Assembly: GCA_016801885.1 (NCBI GenBank)
Contig: CM028895.1
Coordinates: 5,976,001-6,040,000 of the forward strand
Origin: Toxotes chatareus
Taxonomy: Eukaryota > Chordata > Actinopteri > Toxotidae
Direction: 5' to 3'
Length of the DNA: 64,000 nucleotides
Shown: positions 1 through 25,456 of the stretch, piece after piece
Position numbering within the stretch: the stretch's first letter is position 1
How the letters are laid out: every line of letters begins with the position of its first letter
The notes under the pieces: generated by a model
Told to the model about the DNA's origin: nothing
Seen by the model: only the letters and a program-made list of their open reading frames with translations
The model's database searches: none
Made by a program: the position numbers and the translations under genes

Positions 1-547
1 TTGAGTAAATGAATTAAGTTATTTTCCTTCTGTGCTCAGTGGTCAGTTGTGTGTACATGCTGAATTGTTCATTAAAAAAACAGAACAGTTCTTACAAAGA
101 CCATAAACGATGCAAAAAGTGGAAAATGTACAAACATACACAACCGATAATTTTACAGTAAAAAAAATTGATAAAACCAAAAAATGTTATCTTCACAGGC
201 GTATAGAAAATAGTGACAGAAGAGCTTGAAGAAACTCACAAAGGATACCAAGAAATAATGGCGTAGTTTTGTCTACTTAACATTAAACACGTAGTGTTGA
301 AAGGTAGCGACTTTTACAGTTCTGACTGGCAAAAATTGAAAAAAAAAAATACTTAAACTGAAATGTTACGTTTAAAAACAAAAGGAGGAAAATCTTCCAC
401 TTCTAACTGGGCTGTAATTTGTAGTACAACTCTATGGGTGGCGTTAGAGAGTCCACCAGGGAGAAAACGTACACAGATATACAGAAGAGTAAGGCTGCAG
501 CAGTCGCAGGGTGATGACGTACCAGCTGGAAAATGGAGAGGAAACAC
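1..547 (+). promoter_or_regulatory. riox1 5' flank and probable promoter/5' UTR
   Basis: No gene is supported in these bases. The first 350 bases are AT-rich. From about 420 the composition becomes more balanced, and a CRE-like TGACGT lies at 515-520, about 30 bases before the riox1 start codon; such ATF/CREB-type sites are common in housekeeping promoters. There is no obvious TATA box close to the start, and the transcription start cannot be placed from sequence alone. An open frame on the minus strand (403-525) preceded by an AG was considered and rejected as a gene. Confidence 0.45.
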
Positions 548-5902
<5,355 letters not shown>

Positions 5903-6024
5903 TGGCCTCAGATTCTTCAGTCATGCTGATGCCTTTATACAAAATACCATCTTTGATTCAAAACCCCTCTTACGCCAAGTATTCTTTTCTAGCCATTTAT
6001 AAATTTGTTTCCTTTTTGGCATCA

Positions 6025-6030
6025 AATAAA
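6025..6030 (+). terminator. riox1 poly(A) signal AATAAA
   Basis: A canonical AATAAA lies 123 bases after the riox1 stop codon and would give a 3' UTR of roughly 140-150 bases. It is the first such hexamer after the stop. Confidence 0.7.
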
Positions 6031-6112
6031 CCAGATTTTCAAAGAAAAAAGGAAATTGATGTTATGTGTTCTTTAAACCACTTTCCAAATCAGCTTGGTG
6101 AGAAAGGGCATG

Positions 6113-6118
6113 TTTATT
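6113..6118 (-). terminator. ndufb1 poly(A) signal (AATAAA on minus strand)
   Basis: TTTATT on the plus strand is AATAAA on the minus strand, about 119 bases beyond the ndufb1 stop codon. It sits about 80 bases from the riox1 signal, so the two convergent transcripts probably end nearly on top of each other. Confidence 0.65.
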
Positions 6119-6236
6119 ACTGGTTGATACAACTCAAAAGCAGAAGTATAAGAGTCTTCTTAAATAATCAGATTCAGGGGCCACACATCAGTCATTCACA
6201 CCACAGATGACAGGAAACATTCCATGCAGGCGTAGT

Positions 6237-6860
6237 CTACTTCCAGGTCACCTCCTCACCAGGCTTCAGCTCCCTACAGAGAAGAGAGATTAGAAAGGTG
6301 CCTAACATTGTGCCTAGACCTTGGTTGTTATTGGATGACATTTTTAGGCAGTGCATTCAAGAATAAATATCCTGCTTTAACTTCAAACATTTGAAAACGG
6401 ACTGATGTGAAACTGAAGGAGCCATATTTGAACTGTTTGTGTACAGTCTTAGAATCCATCACATCAACAGTTCAGGATGTAATCAGCTTTTTCATGTCTG
6501 AATTGGACACCATTAAATAAATATCTAAAATATTTGGTTGTGTTAATCAAAATAGAGTGACTGTACATTGAGTAACTGAGCTCCATGTATTCCATTTATC
6601 AGTGATTTGCTAACATGACAAAAAATATACACTAAGCGCATATAGTTTAATGTATATCACCAGCTCCTTAATTTACTGTCCTGTTCTTTTACATGTAGGT
6701 AGGCAATTGTTTTTACTTACCTGCTGAACAAAACACTTTTGTTCCTGAAAGCTGTCAACTTCTGGTCCTGTTGTTTGTCAAGATACCATCCAATCACAAA
6801 GCCCATGGGCACCAATATGTTCACCCAGTGCTCACGCGCAAGTGCTACGAAGTTGACCAT
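6237..6860 (-). CDS. ndufb1: NADH:ubiquinone oxidoreductase subunit B1 (MNLL), complex I accessory subunit
   Basis: Small single-span subunit of the membrane arm of mitochondrial complex I, on the inner membrane. It has no catalytic role and is needed for assembly and stability. Coding segments on the minus strand are 6860-6721 and 6273-6237, joined through a split arginine codon, giving 58 aa, the same length as the human protein. The block [14 protein letters not shown] followed by LTAFRNKS and the C-terminus PGEEVTWK match the family closely. The membrane segment is about residues 13-27. The ATG at 6860 lies five bases inside an exon starting at 6865, so the upstream exon (ending at 7612) is non-coding. 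The gene is tail-to-tail with riox1 and head-to-head with cpsf2. Confidence 0.95.
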
Positions 6861-6865
6861 GGTTC

Positions 6866-7611
6866 CTAGAGAAATGCGCAGAAAACATAATCCAACGTTA
6901 TTCAGTGGCACTGCTTTAATCTAACACACTTATGTTTACATTAACACTAGTCTAGAATTACTAAAGTTGTCACTTATCAACTGCCCTTGTGCTATTTTGT
7001 CCACCCCATTAAAATCAATGAGGGTAGGCTAAACAATATCAACCCACCTGTCTATGAACCAATACAGTTCAACAGCACCACAACTGTAGCCTCTAAAATG
7101 ATTATAACGTTGAATCAACGCTTCCGATTTAATGCTTAATAATTACAATCCAATTATCTAACAGTATAATACTGTTAAACAGTTGCATATATACTGTTAC
7201 AATAGTTACAAGCTGAAGACATAATACGTGAGTAATATTTTCAACGCAGGACTTGTAACAGTACTTTAGTACTGTGGTATAACTACATTTACTCAAGTAA
7301 AGCATCAACTTCTTCCACTGCTGCTTCAAACAATATAGGCGGTAACTGTCATTTCACCATTTGCACTCAGCAAAATAAAGCTAAAATACTGAAAATATGA
7401 CGAGCCTGCACTCATTTGCTAATCGCACCACAGCCAGCAGCGCCTGGCTAGCTAATCAGCTAGCTATGTAGTATCATCAATAGATGTCAGGTATTCATTG
7501 AGAATGGCTTTTCATTTAAAATATTTACTTTGCGTTTAGCACAGTAAACATGTTACAGTACAAAAGCTCAAACACTAAACAGAAACGACGTTAGGAAATC
7601 TGAAGAATTAC
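6866..7611 (-). other. ndufb1 intron 1 in the 5' UTR
   Basis: This intron separates the coding exon (acceptor AG just before 6865 on the minus strand) from an upstream non-coding exon whose donor is GTAATT at 7611-7606. It is AT-rich, and no gene was recognised in it. Confidence 0.6.
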
Positions 7612-7700
7612 CTTTTTAACACTAAGCCGTGGCCTTTTTGCTCTTCACTCACTAGGCAGAGGACATTGGACTTTACCAACTGTGCATCTGCGCCGTGGTC
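7612..7700 (-). other. Probable non-coding first exon of ndufb1
   Basis: An AAG/GTAATT donor at 7612/7611 on the minus strand marks the 3' end of the exon; its 5' end is a guess. It contains two very short upstream ATG frames of four codons each (one reading MHSW, one MSSA) if transcription starts far enough upstream. Confidence 0.5.
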
Positions 7701-8458
7701 ACTTGAAGAAGAAGAAACAAAAACACCATTATTACCGCAATTATTCTTACTAAATCCGCAATAAAATACGAGTAAATAACAATAAAGTGAATTTATTCAA
7801 ATATATAATGATAAAATATTTGATTTATTTTATAATTTGGTGTTTTTGAGTGAAATATTTTTTTGTTAAACCGCTATACTTGGTACGCTCCGGTGCCCTT
7901 TCACACATGATGCAGCGGCAAATATGTCTGCTAGTTAAGTGTGTTCAAAAGCGTTAGCCAAAATGTCTTAAAGTTGGGATTACAGAGACTCCACTTCATT
8001 GTATTTCTATTGCAACGGGAGAAAATTTATATTATCTCATACTTAATGGTGTGTTGTACGTTTCTTTGTCGATTCAAATCACTTATATCCTCAAGCTAAA
8101 ATGTAGCTAGTATGCTAAAATGGCATCGTTACTGATTGTGTGAGCTAACTGTTGCTAGCAACAAACTAGTGTTTTCTTTTAATATAGTTACTGCTCCACA
8201 ATCCAGCCGCTTTCCACAGGCGGAGTTTATTCAGCATTATGCTACTATACCGTTCAATTTCAGTTGACAACAGGGCCATCGTTTTCGGTTTTTTTCTCAG
8301 CAGCGTCAATGGATTGAACTGGTTTCGCTCCTATGTGTCGAGCCTTGTAGCACTTTACGCAGTTCTGTTGTTCTTTGTTTATAAGGATAATGTCGTGCTA
8401 CGGTTAGTCCAGTCTAACGCTAACCAAACTGTACTTTCAGTGTGACAACTGAGGAAAA
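7701..8458. promoter_or_regulatory. Probable bidirectional promoter of ndufb1 and cpsf2, with cpsf2 5' UTR
   Basis: The two genes diverge from this interval, as their human counterparts do, and no other promoter space is available. There is no clear TATA box in a sensible place. A good 3' splice site (tactttcag) ends at 8440, 18 bases before the cpsf2 ATG, so cpsf2 probably has a non-coding first exon further upstream, within about 7900-8230. Exact start sites cannot be read from sequence. Confidence 0.55.
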
Positions 8459-15722
<7,264 letters not shown>

Positions 15723-16071
15723 CAGCAACAGCAGCAGAGCATTCCATGGCAATACAGAGACAGTCCTTTACAAGAACTTTACCCAGAGGACAAGGGTGGA
15801 TCACACATGGGCTACCTCTGCCCCATGGGCAGCTCCAGCTGTTTTACTGCAGATCTTGTACATTTTCCATTTTATAATTTTTTTTTCCAGATAACAGTGT
15901 TTGTTTTTTATTTCTAGTTTACCTCTGCAGAATGAGAGGCAGATGCTTTTTCTGGACTGACCTCTCTATGTGAACAGACTGAATCTCGTATTACTAAAAC
16001 TCCTCCCACTGTACAGTAACATCCTAGTGCACTGGATGAACTGAAGGATGCTCCAACCTTCATATTATGTT

Positions 16072-16077
16072 ATTAAA
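16072..16077 (+). terminator. Probable cpsf2 poly(A) signal ATTAAA
   Basis: ATTAAA, the commonest variant hexamer, lies about 350 bases after the cpsf2 stop and is followed by a GT-rich stretch (tttgtttgttgtt), as expected of a downstream element. Further signals beyond it cannot be excluded. Confidence 0.5.
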
Positions 16078-16249
16078 AACAGCCTTTGTTTGTTGTTCAA
16101 AATGTGCATCACTGTGAAACGTTTGTCTCAGATGACCATATCATGGTCTGGGTATTGAACTTAAATGCTTTTTCAATAATGGTGACCAAAATGTGGCTGT
16201 AGCATCAGGCATCAAAAGTAGGCATTGAATTTTTGGGCCCAGTTTTTAA

Positions 16250-16580
16250 GCTGTGTCTGAAATCACTCCCTCATCAACTTCTGCCTGTGTAACTGTTGTA
16301 TTGAATTGCATGAGATTGTACAGGTGTACCTAATAGTATGGACCTGCTCCCTGTGTAGATATGAGAAGCTCATTCTTAATGCTATTAGGTTGTAGAACTT
16401 GCAAGAGACAATGGTGAAAATTGCAGCAGAAGAGGCTGAGATATTCTGAGTTTTAGTGCCTAGTGTAGGTTTCAAGTTTCAAAAACAATGGAGCCTACAC
16501 TTCCCAAAATGCAGCTCTATAGCATTTTCCATTAGACCGTCACTCAGCCTTCCCTGCCTGGACAATTCCCACAGCTCCAG
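16250..16580. repeat. Degenerate dispersed repeat
   Basis: The phrases acaggtgtacctaatagta and cctacacttcccaaaatgca are ones I recall from abundant teleost interspersed repeats. The copy is diverged, its boundaries are uncertain, and it may be two nested fragments. Confidence 0.4.
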
Positions 16581-19139
16581 CTTGTAATGCAGGATTGCTG
16601 TCCGACATCATTAGATTAATTGTCTCAAAATTAACAAAGCCTCTTCAGAGCCACAGGAGATGTTTGTTTACATTCGTTCAAATTAATTATGTCGGGATAA
16701 ACCCCTTCAAATGTATCATCTGTTTTGTTTTTGTTTTTTTTTATACAAGAACAAAAAGAAAACAAGACACAAGAAAAGACACAACTCAATAACAAAAATA
16801 GAACCACACTAGTATTAAAAAATGATCAAACTGTCAGTGATAGCATTACTGAAAATGCATGAAATTTATCATTTAATTGAATTAAATTGAAGATAGGAAA
16901 CATTTTTTATATAAGCCAAATAAACAGACAAAATAAAATTCAGTATTGATTGCAAAACTCTGTACCAAACATTTTCAAATACGACCATATAAGATGTTTT
17001 GCATGTGCTTTCCATACTGTCACCACACAACCTTTACTGCCTACCAGCTCAACTAGTTACTGCACTGACAGCAGATGGAGACATTTTTCAGTTGTATCCA
17101 ACCGGCCCTCTGAATACCCATATCAAATCTGCCCATGCAGCAGCACCATCTGTAATACAGGGGTGAGATGACATTGTCCCTGAAGTGATAACTGGGATTG
17201 AATATAATTCAGCCTGCTATGCAGTGAGCTAGGATCACCGTACCTCTTTGTATTTTAGGCAACTGTCTCTCGCAGGAAAAACTGCTTACCTCCCTGGCTG
17301 TTTGTGACAGGGGAAAGAAAAATGTAATAATGAAACGGTTCAGCAGTTTGTTTTCTTATCTTTTTCGGGCACACATGGATATACGGCCTCACCTCTGCTG
17401 TGCCCCAGTGAGGTGTAACCGGAGTAATAGAAAGTTGGGTGATAAGCGGGAATGTTGCTGGCGTTGAGGATGGAGGGGAGGCATGGTGTCATTGCAGGAG
17501 TGATGTGTCCGCTGGAGCCTTGGTGGCACATTGACTCGGTTGATTACGTTTGCAGTGTTGTGTGAATCCCAGGGGGAGATCCTTAACACAGGCAGCTGTG
17601 GAATGCCCCTTTTATGGATATACCAAAACAAACCCCCAACTCTCTGACCTAACACATGCCCACAGTGTGACGACATAGTCAGTGCTGGAGACTCCTCCTA
17701 CACTGATAGCTTGTTAAGCAGTCACAGGGGGGTACACACAGACACGCAAGTAGGACAATGAAAGTGAGCAGTGTTAGGGAGTGTGTGTGTGTTTGTGGGG
17801 GTGATCATGCACATGGCTGGAGGAGTTAGACTTGAACACGGATGGCAGGCTGACGTGCAGGCCTGTTTTTATACAGTTGCATAACATACAGTCTTGCACT
17901 TTAGAGACATTAAAATTTAAATGCTCTTTTTTAATCCGTGGCTCACACAGACACACACTATTAAAAAAAAAAAAAAAAACTTCTTTCATGTTCGTAAACG
18001 CACCAATGATGCCTTTATTTATTTCTTTTTCCCTCCTGAACCTCAGTAACCTGTGACAGACTGAAGCTGAGTGAGAGATAGAAAGCTAGAGTGGAGATGA
18101 GGAGGAGAGAGAGGAGCTCTTCTGTGCCACAGAGCATGCCAGCCCTGCCCAGTCACTGCTTTTCATTTTGATAATTGACCGGCAACGCCAGAAATGTCCA
18201 TCAGCTAATCCTCTTAGCTTTCATAATGCTGACTCTGTCACAGAAGCCCCTGTTTTAATGTAACGAGCAGCTAAGCCCAGAGCACAGGGCAGAGACGCCC
18301 TGGGCCACAGAGGCTGCTCTGCCCCCTCGAGGCCAGCGAGCGATCTGCTCTCTGCTCAACAAGTGCCCCCGTCAATCTGTCAGACCATGTCAAATCATAA
18401 ATCCATAACCTGGCTCCAGGGTGGCCACCCCTCTGCCTCTCATGCTGTACTCATTGTCATCTGTGTGGATTGGAGGATGAATGAATTTAATCCCTTTTGA
18501 ATTCCCGGTCTCCTCACTAAGCAGACCACTTAATGCCAATGACATCAGTGCAATAATGTGAAAAGCGGACAAATTTCAATGAAACCTCACAATGTTCTAA
18601 CACAGCATTCTAACCGAGCATAAGGCACAGAAATCCCATGATATCCAGGTCTAAAAATGGAAATGAAATTTGAAATAGCTGGAGCTTTATTACAGTTGTT
18701 TTACAAGCTTAAGTACAGGTTGAAAATGAATACAAACCAGTCCTTTGACATAATGACAGTTGCTAGGTTTATGGGGTCATGCCTCCATATTTTTATTAAA
18801 CCAATATTTACAGAAAAGATAACAGGGTGGGTGAAATGTGATTCAGGAAGGTTGTTTTGCAAAGAGAAGCTTAGAGAATGAGTTTGACAGTTTGGGAAAC
18901 AAACAACATTAGCAAAATGGCTTATACTGTACTTCAAAAATAAAACCCAATATTAACAGTGGTACAATTAATTCAGCTAATTTAAAGGGAGCTAAATACT
19001 ATTTGTTTGTATTTGGTTTTAGCTGATAAACTATTAAAAACATAACACTATTAAAGTAGCTAATTCAGGCTACTTATTGGTGTGGCACAACTACAATAAG
19101 CAGAAGTTGGAGTAACGGTAAGTTTATCTGCTGTTTCCA

Positions 19140-19490
19140 GTATTGCATGAACAGCATTAACTAGCTAGTGCTGTGAGGTGATTAGCTTATCTTAGCATAG
19201 CATAGCATAGCATAGCACAAAGACTAAAAGCAGGGTAAAATAATTATGGCATGTAACTCCCAGTAAAACCACAATTTTCTGCATTTGTACAGTAAACAAG
19301 ACACATTGTGTTAATAACCGGTCTTCGGCTGTGCAGGTAGGTGTATTTTTGAACTCTGGAGAGCACTCGGCTAACTGTTTCTCCCTGCTTTCCTTTCCTT
19401 TCTAGTTACATAATTGGTGTAGCCTATAGACAGCAAGTGAAAAAGCATATTCCCCAAAATGTCAAACTGGTTGTTTGGAGTTGCTTTTAA
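19140..19490. repeat. Degraded copy of the family seen at 25131 and 47760, with TAGCA pentamer run
   Basis: It shares the block of clustered tagc motifs, 'aaagactaaaagcaggg' and the end 'attccccaaaatgtcaaac' with the copies at 25131-25456 and 47760-48288. Within it, TAGCA is repeated about five times at 19193-19217. The left edge cannot be defined. Confidence 0.5.
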
Positions 19491-22400
19491 ACAATATTAA
19501 ACTAATAGTTTCTAAAAACCAAAGGTAGTTTTTAGAAAGTTTGTGGATACTTTAGGACACAAGTTAAACTCCTCTTTCCCTCTCTACACTTCTCAGTTCC
19601 CCTCAAGCCCTCGCTTCCTTTTTCCCCTCCATCTCTTCCCTAATTACTCTCTCTTTGGGTAATCCCAATGTGCCAACATCTCCCTGTGGCTATGTTCCTC
19701 CAGTAAAGGCACCACTTATGCCCACCCTCTCTTTAAGAAGCCCGTGTTGAGCAGGAATCCTGAATTACACCATTATGGAGGTGATCCTCTTATGCAACCT
19801 GCTCTTCACACCCCGTCCACAAAGCGAGAATGCTACGAGCACAAATCCACGAAGGCACTTGATGCCAGATTATCCACAGTCTACAATACTGCGGCTGCCA
19901 TCTTTCCTTTTTGATGAAACAATGCGTTTTGTTGGTCGCATTCATGGCTGGGAGTGATCCTGGCTGGCTCTGTGGCAGAGACATGTGGATGACTTAGCGA
20001 TCATGTGTACGTGACTGGATATTTAGGACAGATCACATGAGATTGTTTTGCTTGGCTTGAGTACAAACAGTGCATTCTTCTCCTCCCAGAGCAAAACAAA
20101 CCTGACCAGTTGGTTGTCTGTAACTTGAGGCGATGCGGGCAATAGGATCAGGAAACACGCTCCTGGATGAGGGCAGTATTAACCTCTTAGCAAACTGCAT
20201 TCAGGCTGACATGTGCTTCCAGCCAGTCAGCAGAATGCAACCTGGCTGGCCTGCTCTTTCTGCTCAGCACATCAGAGGGAAGCGGCCTTATCTGATGTGA
20301 CATGACTGACACCACCTTGAGAGCTGTGAGGAGACCCTGCCGATGATTAATTCAAGCTCCAAAAACATGATGAGGATTAGCTCCCTGTGTTTACCCCTGC
20401 AGACGTCCCTCCTAAACTCAGGGCGACTCCCTAGCATGACACTGGGCTGTGTAATAAGGCTGAATCATCGGCGGTGAACGATGTTGATGTGAAAACGAGT
20501 AGATGCCAGGCCGAGGAGTGTGAATCCAGAGAAGTGACTCAGCACTACAACCGTTTATCTTCGTGCCATTCAATTTAGATGCCAGTGCTCTGAGTAGTGG
20601 CCTGCAGACCTCAGTCAAACTGAATGTCCAGATTATTCTGCTTGCTTTAACTTGTAGCACAACATGAGTGAGGTTTCTCTGCATCAGACAAGTTTAGACA
20701 TGGTTCAACAACAGGAAATAATGGTAAATTTTCTCTTAATAGCCTATTGCTTTCTGTCATTGATATTTTTTGGGGGTAAATCCAAGCAATCACATGCCTA
20801 ATTAGAATATGTACGTTTCAGAGCTTTAGATTTGAACTCCAGTGATTTAGCACTTTACTTTCATTAAGCTCGGCACTCACAAGAAACAGATTTAGATAAA
20901 GATGATCAGAACTGTAGCAAGATATTTCGACTTTGTCTGGATCAAGTCTGGATCAAGCTCCAATAACTGGAATTCCCTACAATTCCCACAATTCATAAGT
21001 AATCTTTAGTTAGACCCTCTCTGCCTGGAAAATACCCAAGCCATTCATACTCCATCCCCAAGTTCATAACTCAGTCCTTCTGTCAAAAATTAGATTTTCT
21101 CAAGCCCAATGCAAAATAACCTAAACCCTGTCATCAGGGTTAGTTGCTCAGACTTTAAAAAGCTGCCTGCCAGAACGACAGAATAAAAAACTTTTAAATA
21201 TGCTCTTCATGACAAGTTGACTGATCCTCATATGTAAATGGATGAAGTGCTCTCTTAAAAATCATTTCTGAAAAGTTTTGCAGTGAAAAAATAAAAAATC
21301 ATGTTCCACTCCTCGTGCCTGCTTATGAATAATAAGACTATGACATTAACAACTCCTACTCATCCTCCTACCACACAGTGCCTATAACTTTTTTGTCCAG
21401 TATGGAGGTGTGCAGGGTGATAAAATCACACAGCACAGAAATCTACTGGCTCATTGGCTTTATTGCACACCCCTCAGTCCACCCCCAGCTCCAAGTGAAT
21501 GAAGAACTCCCCCTCTCTTGTCCTCTGTTTCAGAGTACCACTGGCTATAATATAGACTTTGCCTGTCTCTGCAACTCTGATGCTATCTTCTCAGAATGGA
21601 TTGGCTGCATGTTTCTGCTGGCATAACCTCTGTGGCCAGTCTGAATGGGACTCTCCACTGTTCTTTGCAAGGGGAAAAGGTTGCTCTTTGCCCGCCTACC
21701 CTTTCTTTTCTGCTCTGCAGACAAAAGAATAATGAAGTTATTTGTGTGCAGCTCATTACAAAAGGCTAAGTCTCTCTCAGATATAGCCAACCTTTTTCCT
21801 CTAGCCTCTCTCCGTTGTTCGGGAGAAGAGAGCTGCGAACTGTGAAAACCTTCATCCAATTTCACGCAGTCCTGATGCTCATGCACAAATGAATAAAACC
21901 ATTCCGAAAAGTTGAATTGATGTCTTGGGCCTAAGGGAGGAGGGTGGTGTTCTGATATTTGAACTGCAGTTTTTATAAGGGATGTAAGAAAAGTGAAAAA
22001 TAAGGAGGTCTGGAGAACTGCTAATAGAGTTTGTCACCAGAATAATGACCAAGACCAAGTCAAAATCTAGTATGTGGCTGGACTTCATATGGTCAGTGTC
22101 GAACATTAAAGGACGTAGTTGAAAACCGTTGTGAAACAGCTGAAAAAGTCACTAAATGTTGTTGACATAATAGGCTACTTATACTCATAACATCATTGTG
22201 TCATATTTGCATTCTGCCTAGTGTCAGCTGGTTTTGTCCCTTTATCTGTTTGTGGTAATGTAAAGGGGACAAAATAATGTGACCACCCTGCAATACAAAG
22301 CCTTCCAATGCAGCACGACAGACTACACAATGATGCTGTAGTATTTGCAGTTCATTCTTTCCTCATCCATAGAAGCCATAGTTTTGACTCCTTACACTTT

Positions 22401-22499
22401 TTTTCTGGCACTTTAAACAACATGCCATGAGTAATCTCAAACATTACAGCTGAGATTCATAATCAACTAAAACCAAGTATTATGAGGTGGATAAATGTT

Positions 22500-22740
22500 G
22501 TATCTGTCTAATACCAGCTTGACAAACATAAGAACCAGATGCTTTTCTTGTCATGTATGGTGGCAACCTAAACAAGTTTTGGAACTTTTGAACTGATCAA
22601 ACAAGCAATTAAAGACATTAGCCTTGAGGACTTTTTATTCACTGTTTTCTAAAAATGAAAACGATTAATGGTCTTATCAACAAAATAATCTGCAGATTAA
22701 TCGATGATGAAAACTGCTACAGCGGTTGTAGATCTAATTG
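22500..22740 (+). repeat. Dispersed repeat, family R1, copy 1
   Basis: It contains the blocks 'cactgttttcta', 'cgattaatgg' and 'aaaataatctgcagatta', then 'tcgatgatgaaaac'. The same ordered blocks recur near 30.2, 39.5 and 52.4 kb in this window. I recognise it as a common teleost repeat without being able to name its class. Confidence 0.65.
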
Positions 22741-23203
22741 TACGCCACTCTGGTACTTATCATCTGTTACGTAAGGGTTTTTTTTTGAGAGATAAAGAGT
22801 CAGCAGGCATGAAACACACATAATTGATCAATTTGCTGTTTTCTGGAGCACGTAAACCTGTACAGTAAAAAGCAGTCTATGATTCATAACGTCTTGCACT
22901 GATGTTGACTCTCTGAGGTTGACTGAGTTGCCTTATGTTGTCGACAGCTGTACAGGTGAGTTTTCATGTCGTGGGAGATGAAGAGAGCAGTGCAGGAGAT
23001 GACTGCTGCCTCCAGAATACACAGATTAGACTCTCTTGTTGCTCTTCTCTGCCCTGTTTACTCTTCACACCTGAGCAGGCATACAAATAAACCTGTGGTG
23101 CTGCCACAGAATGCTCAACACTCATGATGAATATTTTATTTTCCCTGCAGCTGACTGAGGAGCTTTTGCAAGGAGTAAAATCAGCAGGTCTCTGGAGACG
23201 CTT

Positions 23204-23205
<2 letters not shown>

Positions 23206-23239
<34 letters not shown>
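23206..23239 (+). repeat. (GT)17 microsatellite
   Basis: A near-perfect GT dinucleotide run of 34 bases, facing the CA run at 23479. Confidence 0.95.
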
Positions 23240-23240
<1 letters not shown>

Positions 23241-23474
23241 ATACGCACACCAAGCTTGTACTGTACTGTTAGTAACAGCCATTGGCTAAAGTGGGTTCGG
23301 GCAATAGTTGGCAGGTTGAGGGGAAAAAAAGGCTCAGACCTGCAGGTATTCATCCCTCCATCTGTTTACTTGCTTCAGATAATTAGCAGAATATTAGTTA
23401 CAATGCCAGCAGTGCATTAATGGAAGGTGCCATGCTTCTTTCTTTGGCTCAGTGTCACCTGGTCAACTCTCCAC

Positions 23475-23478
<4 letters not shown>

Positions 23479-23511
<33 letters not shown>
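23479..23511 (+). repeat. (CA)16 microsatellite followed by poly(T)
   Basis: A CA dinucleotide run of 33 bases, immediately followed by a run of T. Confidence 0.95.
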
Positions 23512-23513
<2 letters not shown>

Positions 23514-25130
23514 TTTTTTTTTTTTACTGTCCATTCTTGGTCAGACAGAGTTATAAGACTGCAATGCTAAATCAGTAGAGTACACTTTTAAATTTCAGAA
23601 TTTAATGTGCCCTCTAATGTGACGAGTTTTTATTCATTTCCCGAGAATCTTTGAAGACATCATCATTAGGCAACCCAAATGAGAGCAGGTGGTGTATTTA
23701 TGTCTTGTCTTTCCTCTCATTACACTTTGAAATGTTAATGTGTGACATGTCAAAGTGCATCAGCAAAACTTTGCAGTGTATTGAATTGAGCAAAAGTAGA
23801 TTATTTTATTTCTTCTTTCAAAAGTTACAAGGTGTGTAACTATAAAGTGCTCAAAAAATAATAACTTGGACATGTAAATGTAGGCTCAACTTCATTCTGT
23901 ACACAACCATTGCAAACAGCATTAAAAAATATATCTGCGCTGCATTGTTGGCACACACTGTCAATGCCTGATTCAAAAGCCCACATAGTAAATTTCCCAC
24001 TGAAAAACACATCAACACAACTACAAAAACATTATGTGAGCTGTGCCGTGGTTCTGTCGTACTGCCCTTATAGACTGGATCTCAATAACTGTATTAAACC
24101 AGTGAATAAACCAGATGAATCATCACGGCAATAATGGAGTTGGAAGCTGAAATGAGCAGTGCTGAGTCAAACGGCAATTGTTGTGTAACACTCACACAGT
24201 TCATTGTTAACACACTTGACATCAAGTCATTAGTGATCTGCAGTGCAAGGACATGACACATACTTGGCATTTATATCAAACAACACATTTACATTACTCT
24301 GACTGCTCCTTTTGACATCTGCCCACATTAAAATACTCCTACAAAGCCAATCTCTTGTTGTCTCCCTAAAGCTAAAACTGCAGTTCACACACACATTATT
24401 ATCTCTGCTGCAGATCAGCAGCCGTTCACTGGGTCCTGCAGAAGGCAAAGGAGGCCATGTGTGTATGTTTGACCAAGCCAGGGAGTGTAAAGCAGTGGAT
24501 AAATCTCTGTAAGCAGGCCCTGGCACTGCTCCCTGATTGCCTGCCTGCTGTGTGGGCAGGGGCCTGGAGGGGACTAATCCCTTGGCATGGGCATGGGTCA
24601 CACATGTTGATGTGAATGTGTGCATGTATGGGCATGCGGAAGACCCAAGCTGCAGGATAAACACAAGACCTGGCGAGGGTTTCAGAAAGCCCTGACTAAT
24701 GACCTGCAACGCTTTCCATACTTAACTAGCAGCTTTTACACAACGTCTTCAGTGCTTCTTGGAGCTGATGAGGGTAAATGTTTTTGGAGGTCTGCCTCAT
24801 ACTGTACTGACAGGGACAGTCCTGATCTTACATAACCTCGGTCTGCAGGAGATTGCGCTGGAGTGCGAGACCTTTGACCCTTTCATGCTGCTCGGTTTTT
24901 GCTTAAGTGGACAGCAGTGGCGGTGGGGAAAAAAAATTGACATGCTCTTTCAGCCTTGTCAACCTGTTTATGTAGACGGCTACCAGGTTGTGGCAGAGTT
25001 CCTGTTCTGTTATCTTGGCAGCTAAGGTGACCCCCGCAGCAGGCCTGCAGGCAGCAAGAGCAATCTCCACTCCAGCCTCACAAGTCCCACAACACGTGTG
25101 TTTAATTTCAAGGCAAGAGGGCACTCAAGC

Positions 25131-25456
25131 ATTAAAGGACATTTTGGGAAATATGTTTATTTGCTTTCTTGTGGACAGTTAGATGAGAAGACTGATAACG
25201 CTGTTGTGTAGGTGATAATGAAGCCTGAGACAGCAGCTTAGTTTAGCTTAGCACATAGACTGAAAACAGGGGGAAAAAGCTACCCTGGCTCTGTCCAAAG
25301 CTAACAAAATCCACCTATTAACACCTCTAAAGCTCACTCATTCACACATTACATCTTGTTTGTGGTGGACAGGATGTGACTGTGCTCGGCCAAGAAGCAA
25401 GCAGAGCACATGCGAATAAGTGTATTTCCCAATGTGTTGGACTATTCCTTTAAAGT
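25131..25456. repeat. Non-autonomous DNA-transposon-like repeat (same family as 47760)
   Basis: It opens attaaaggacattttgggaa and closes with the near-inverse (cccaatgtgttggactattc, then ctttaaag), so the ends are imperfect inverted repeats. The interior (gcttagcacatagactg, then cagggggaaa; ctggctctgtccaaagctaa) is a sequence I recall as abundant in acanthomorph fish. It has no coding capacity. Confidence 0.6.

Noticed and set aside
403..525. Minus-strand open frame of 40 codons with a hydrophobic stretch, preceded by a good TTTTCCAG acceptor, resembling a last coding exon
   Set aside because: It lies immediately upstream of the riox1 start, in its likely promoter/5' UTR. No matching upstream exon, family resemblance or convincing poly(A) signal was found on the minus strand.
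8239..8445. 68-codon frame just upstream of cpsf2, hydrophobic
   Set aside because: It is probably intron or promoter: a 3' splice site ends at 8440 inside it. It could act as a uORF only if the leader is unspliced, and there is no family resemblance.
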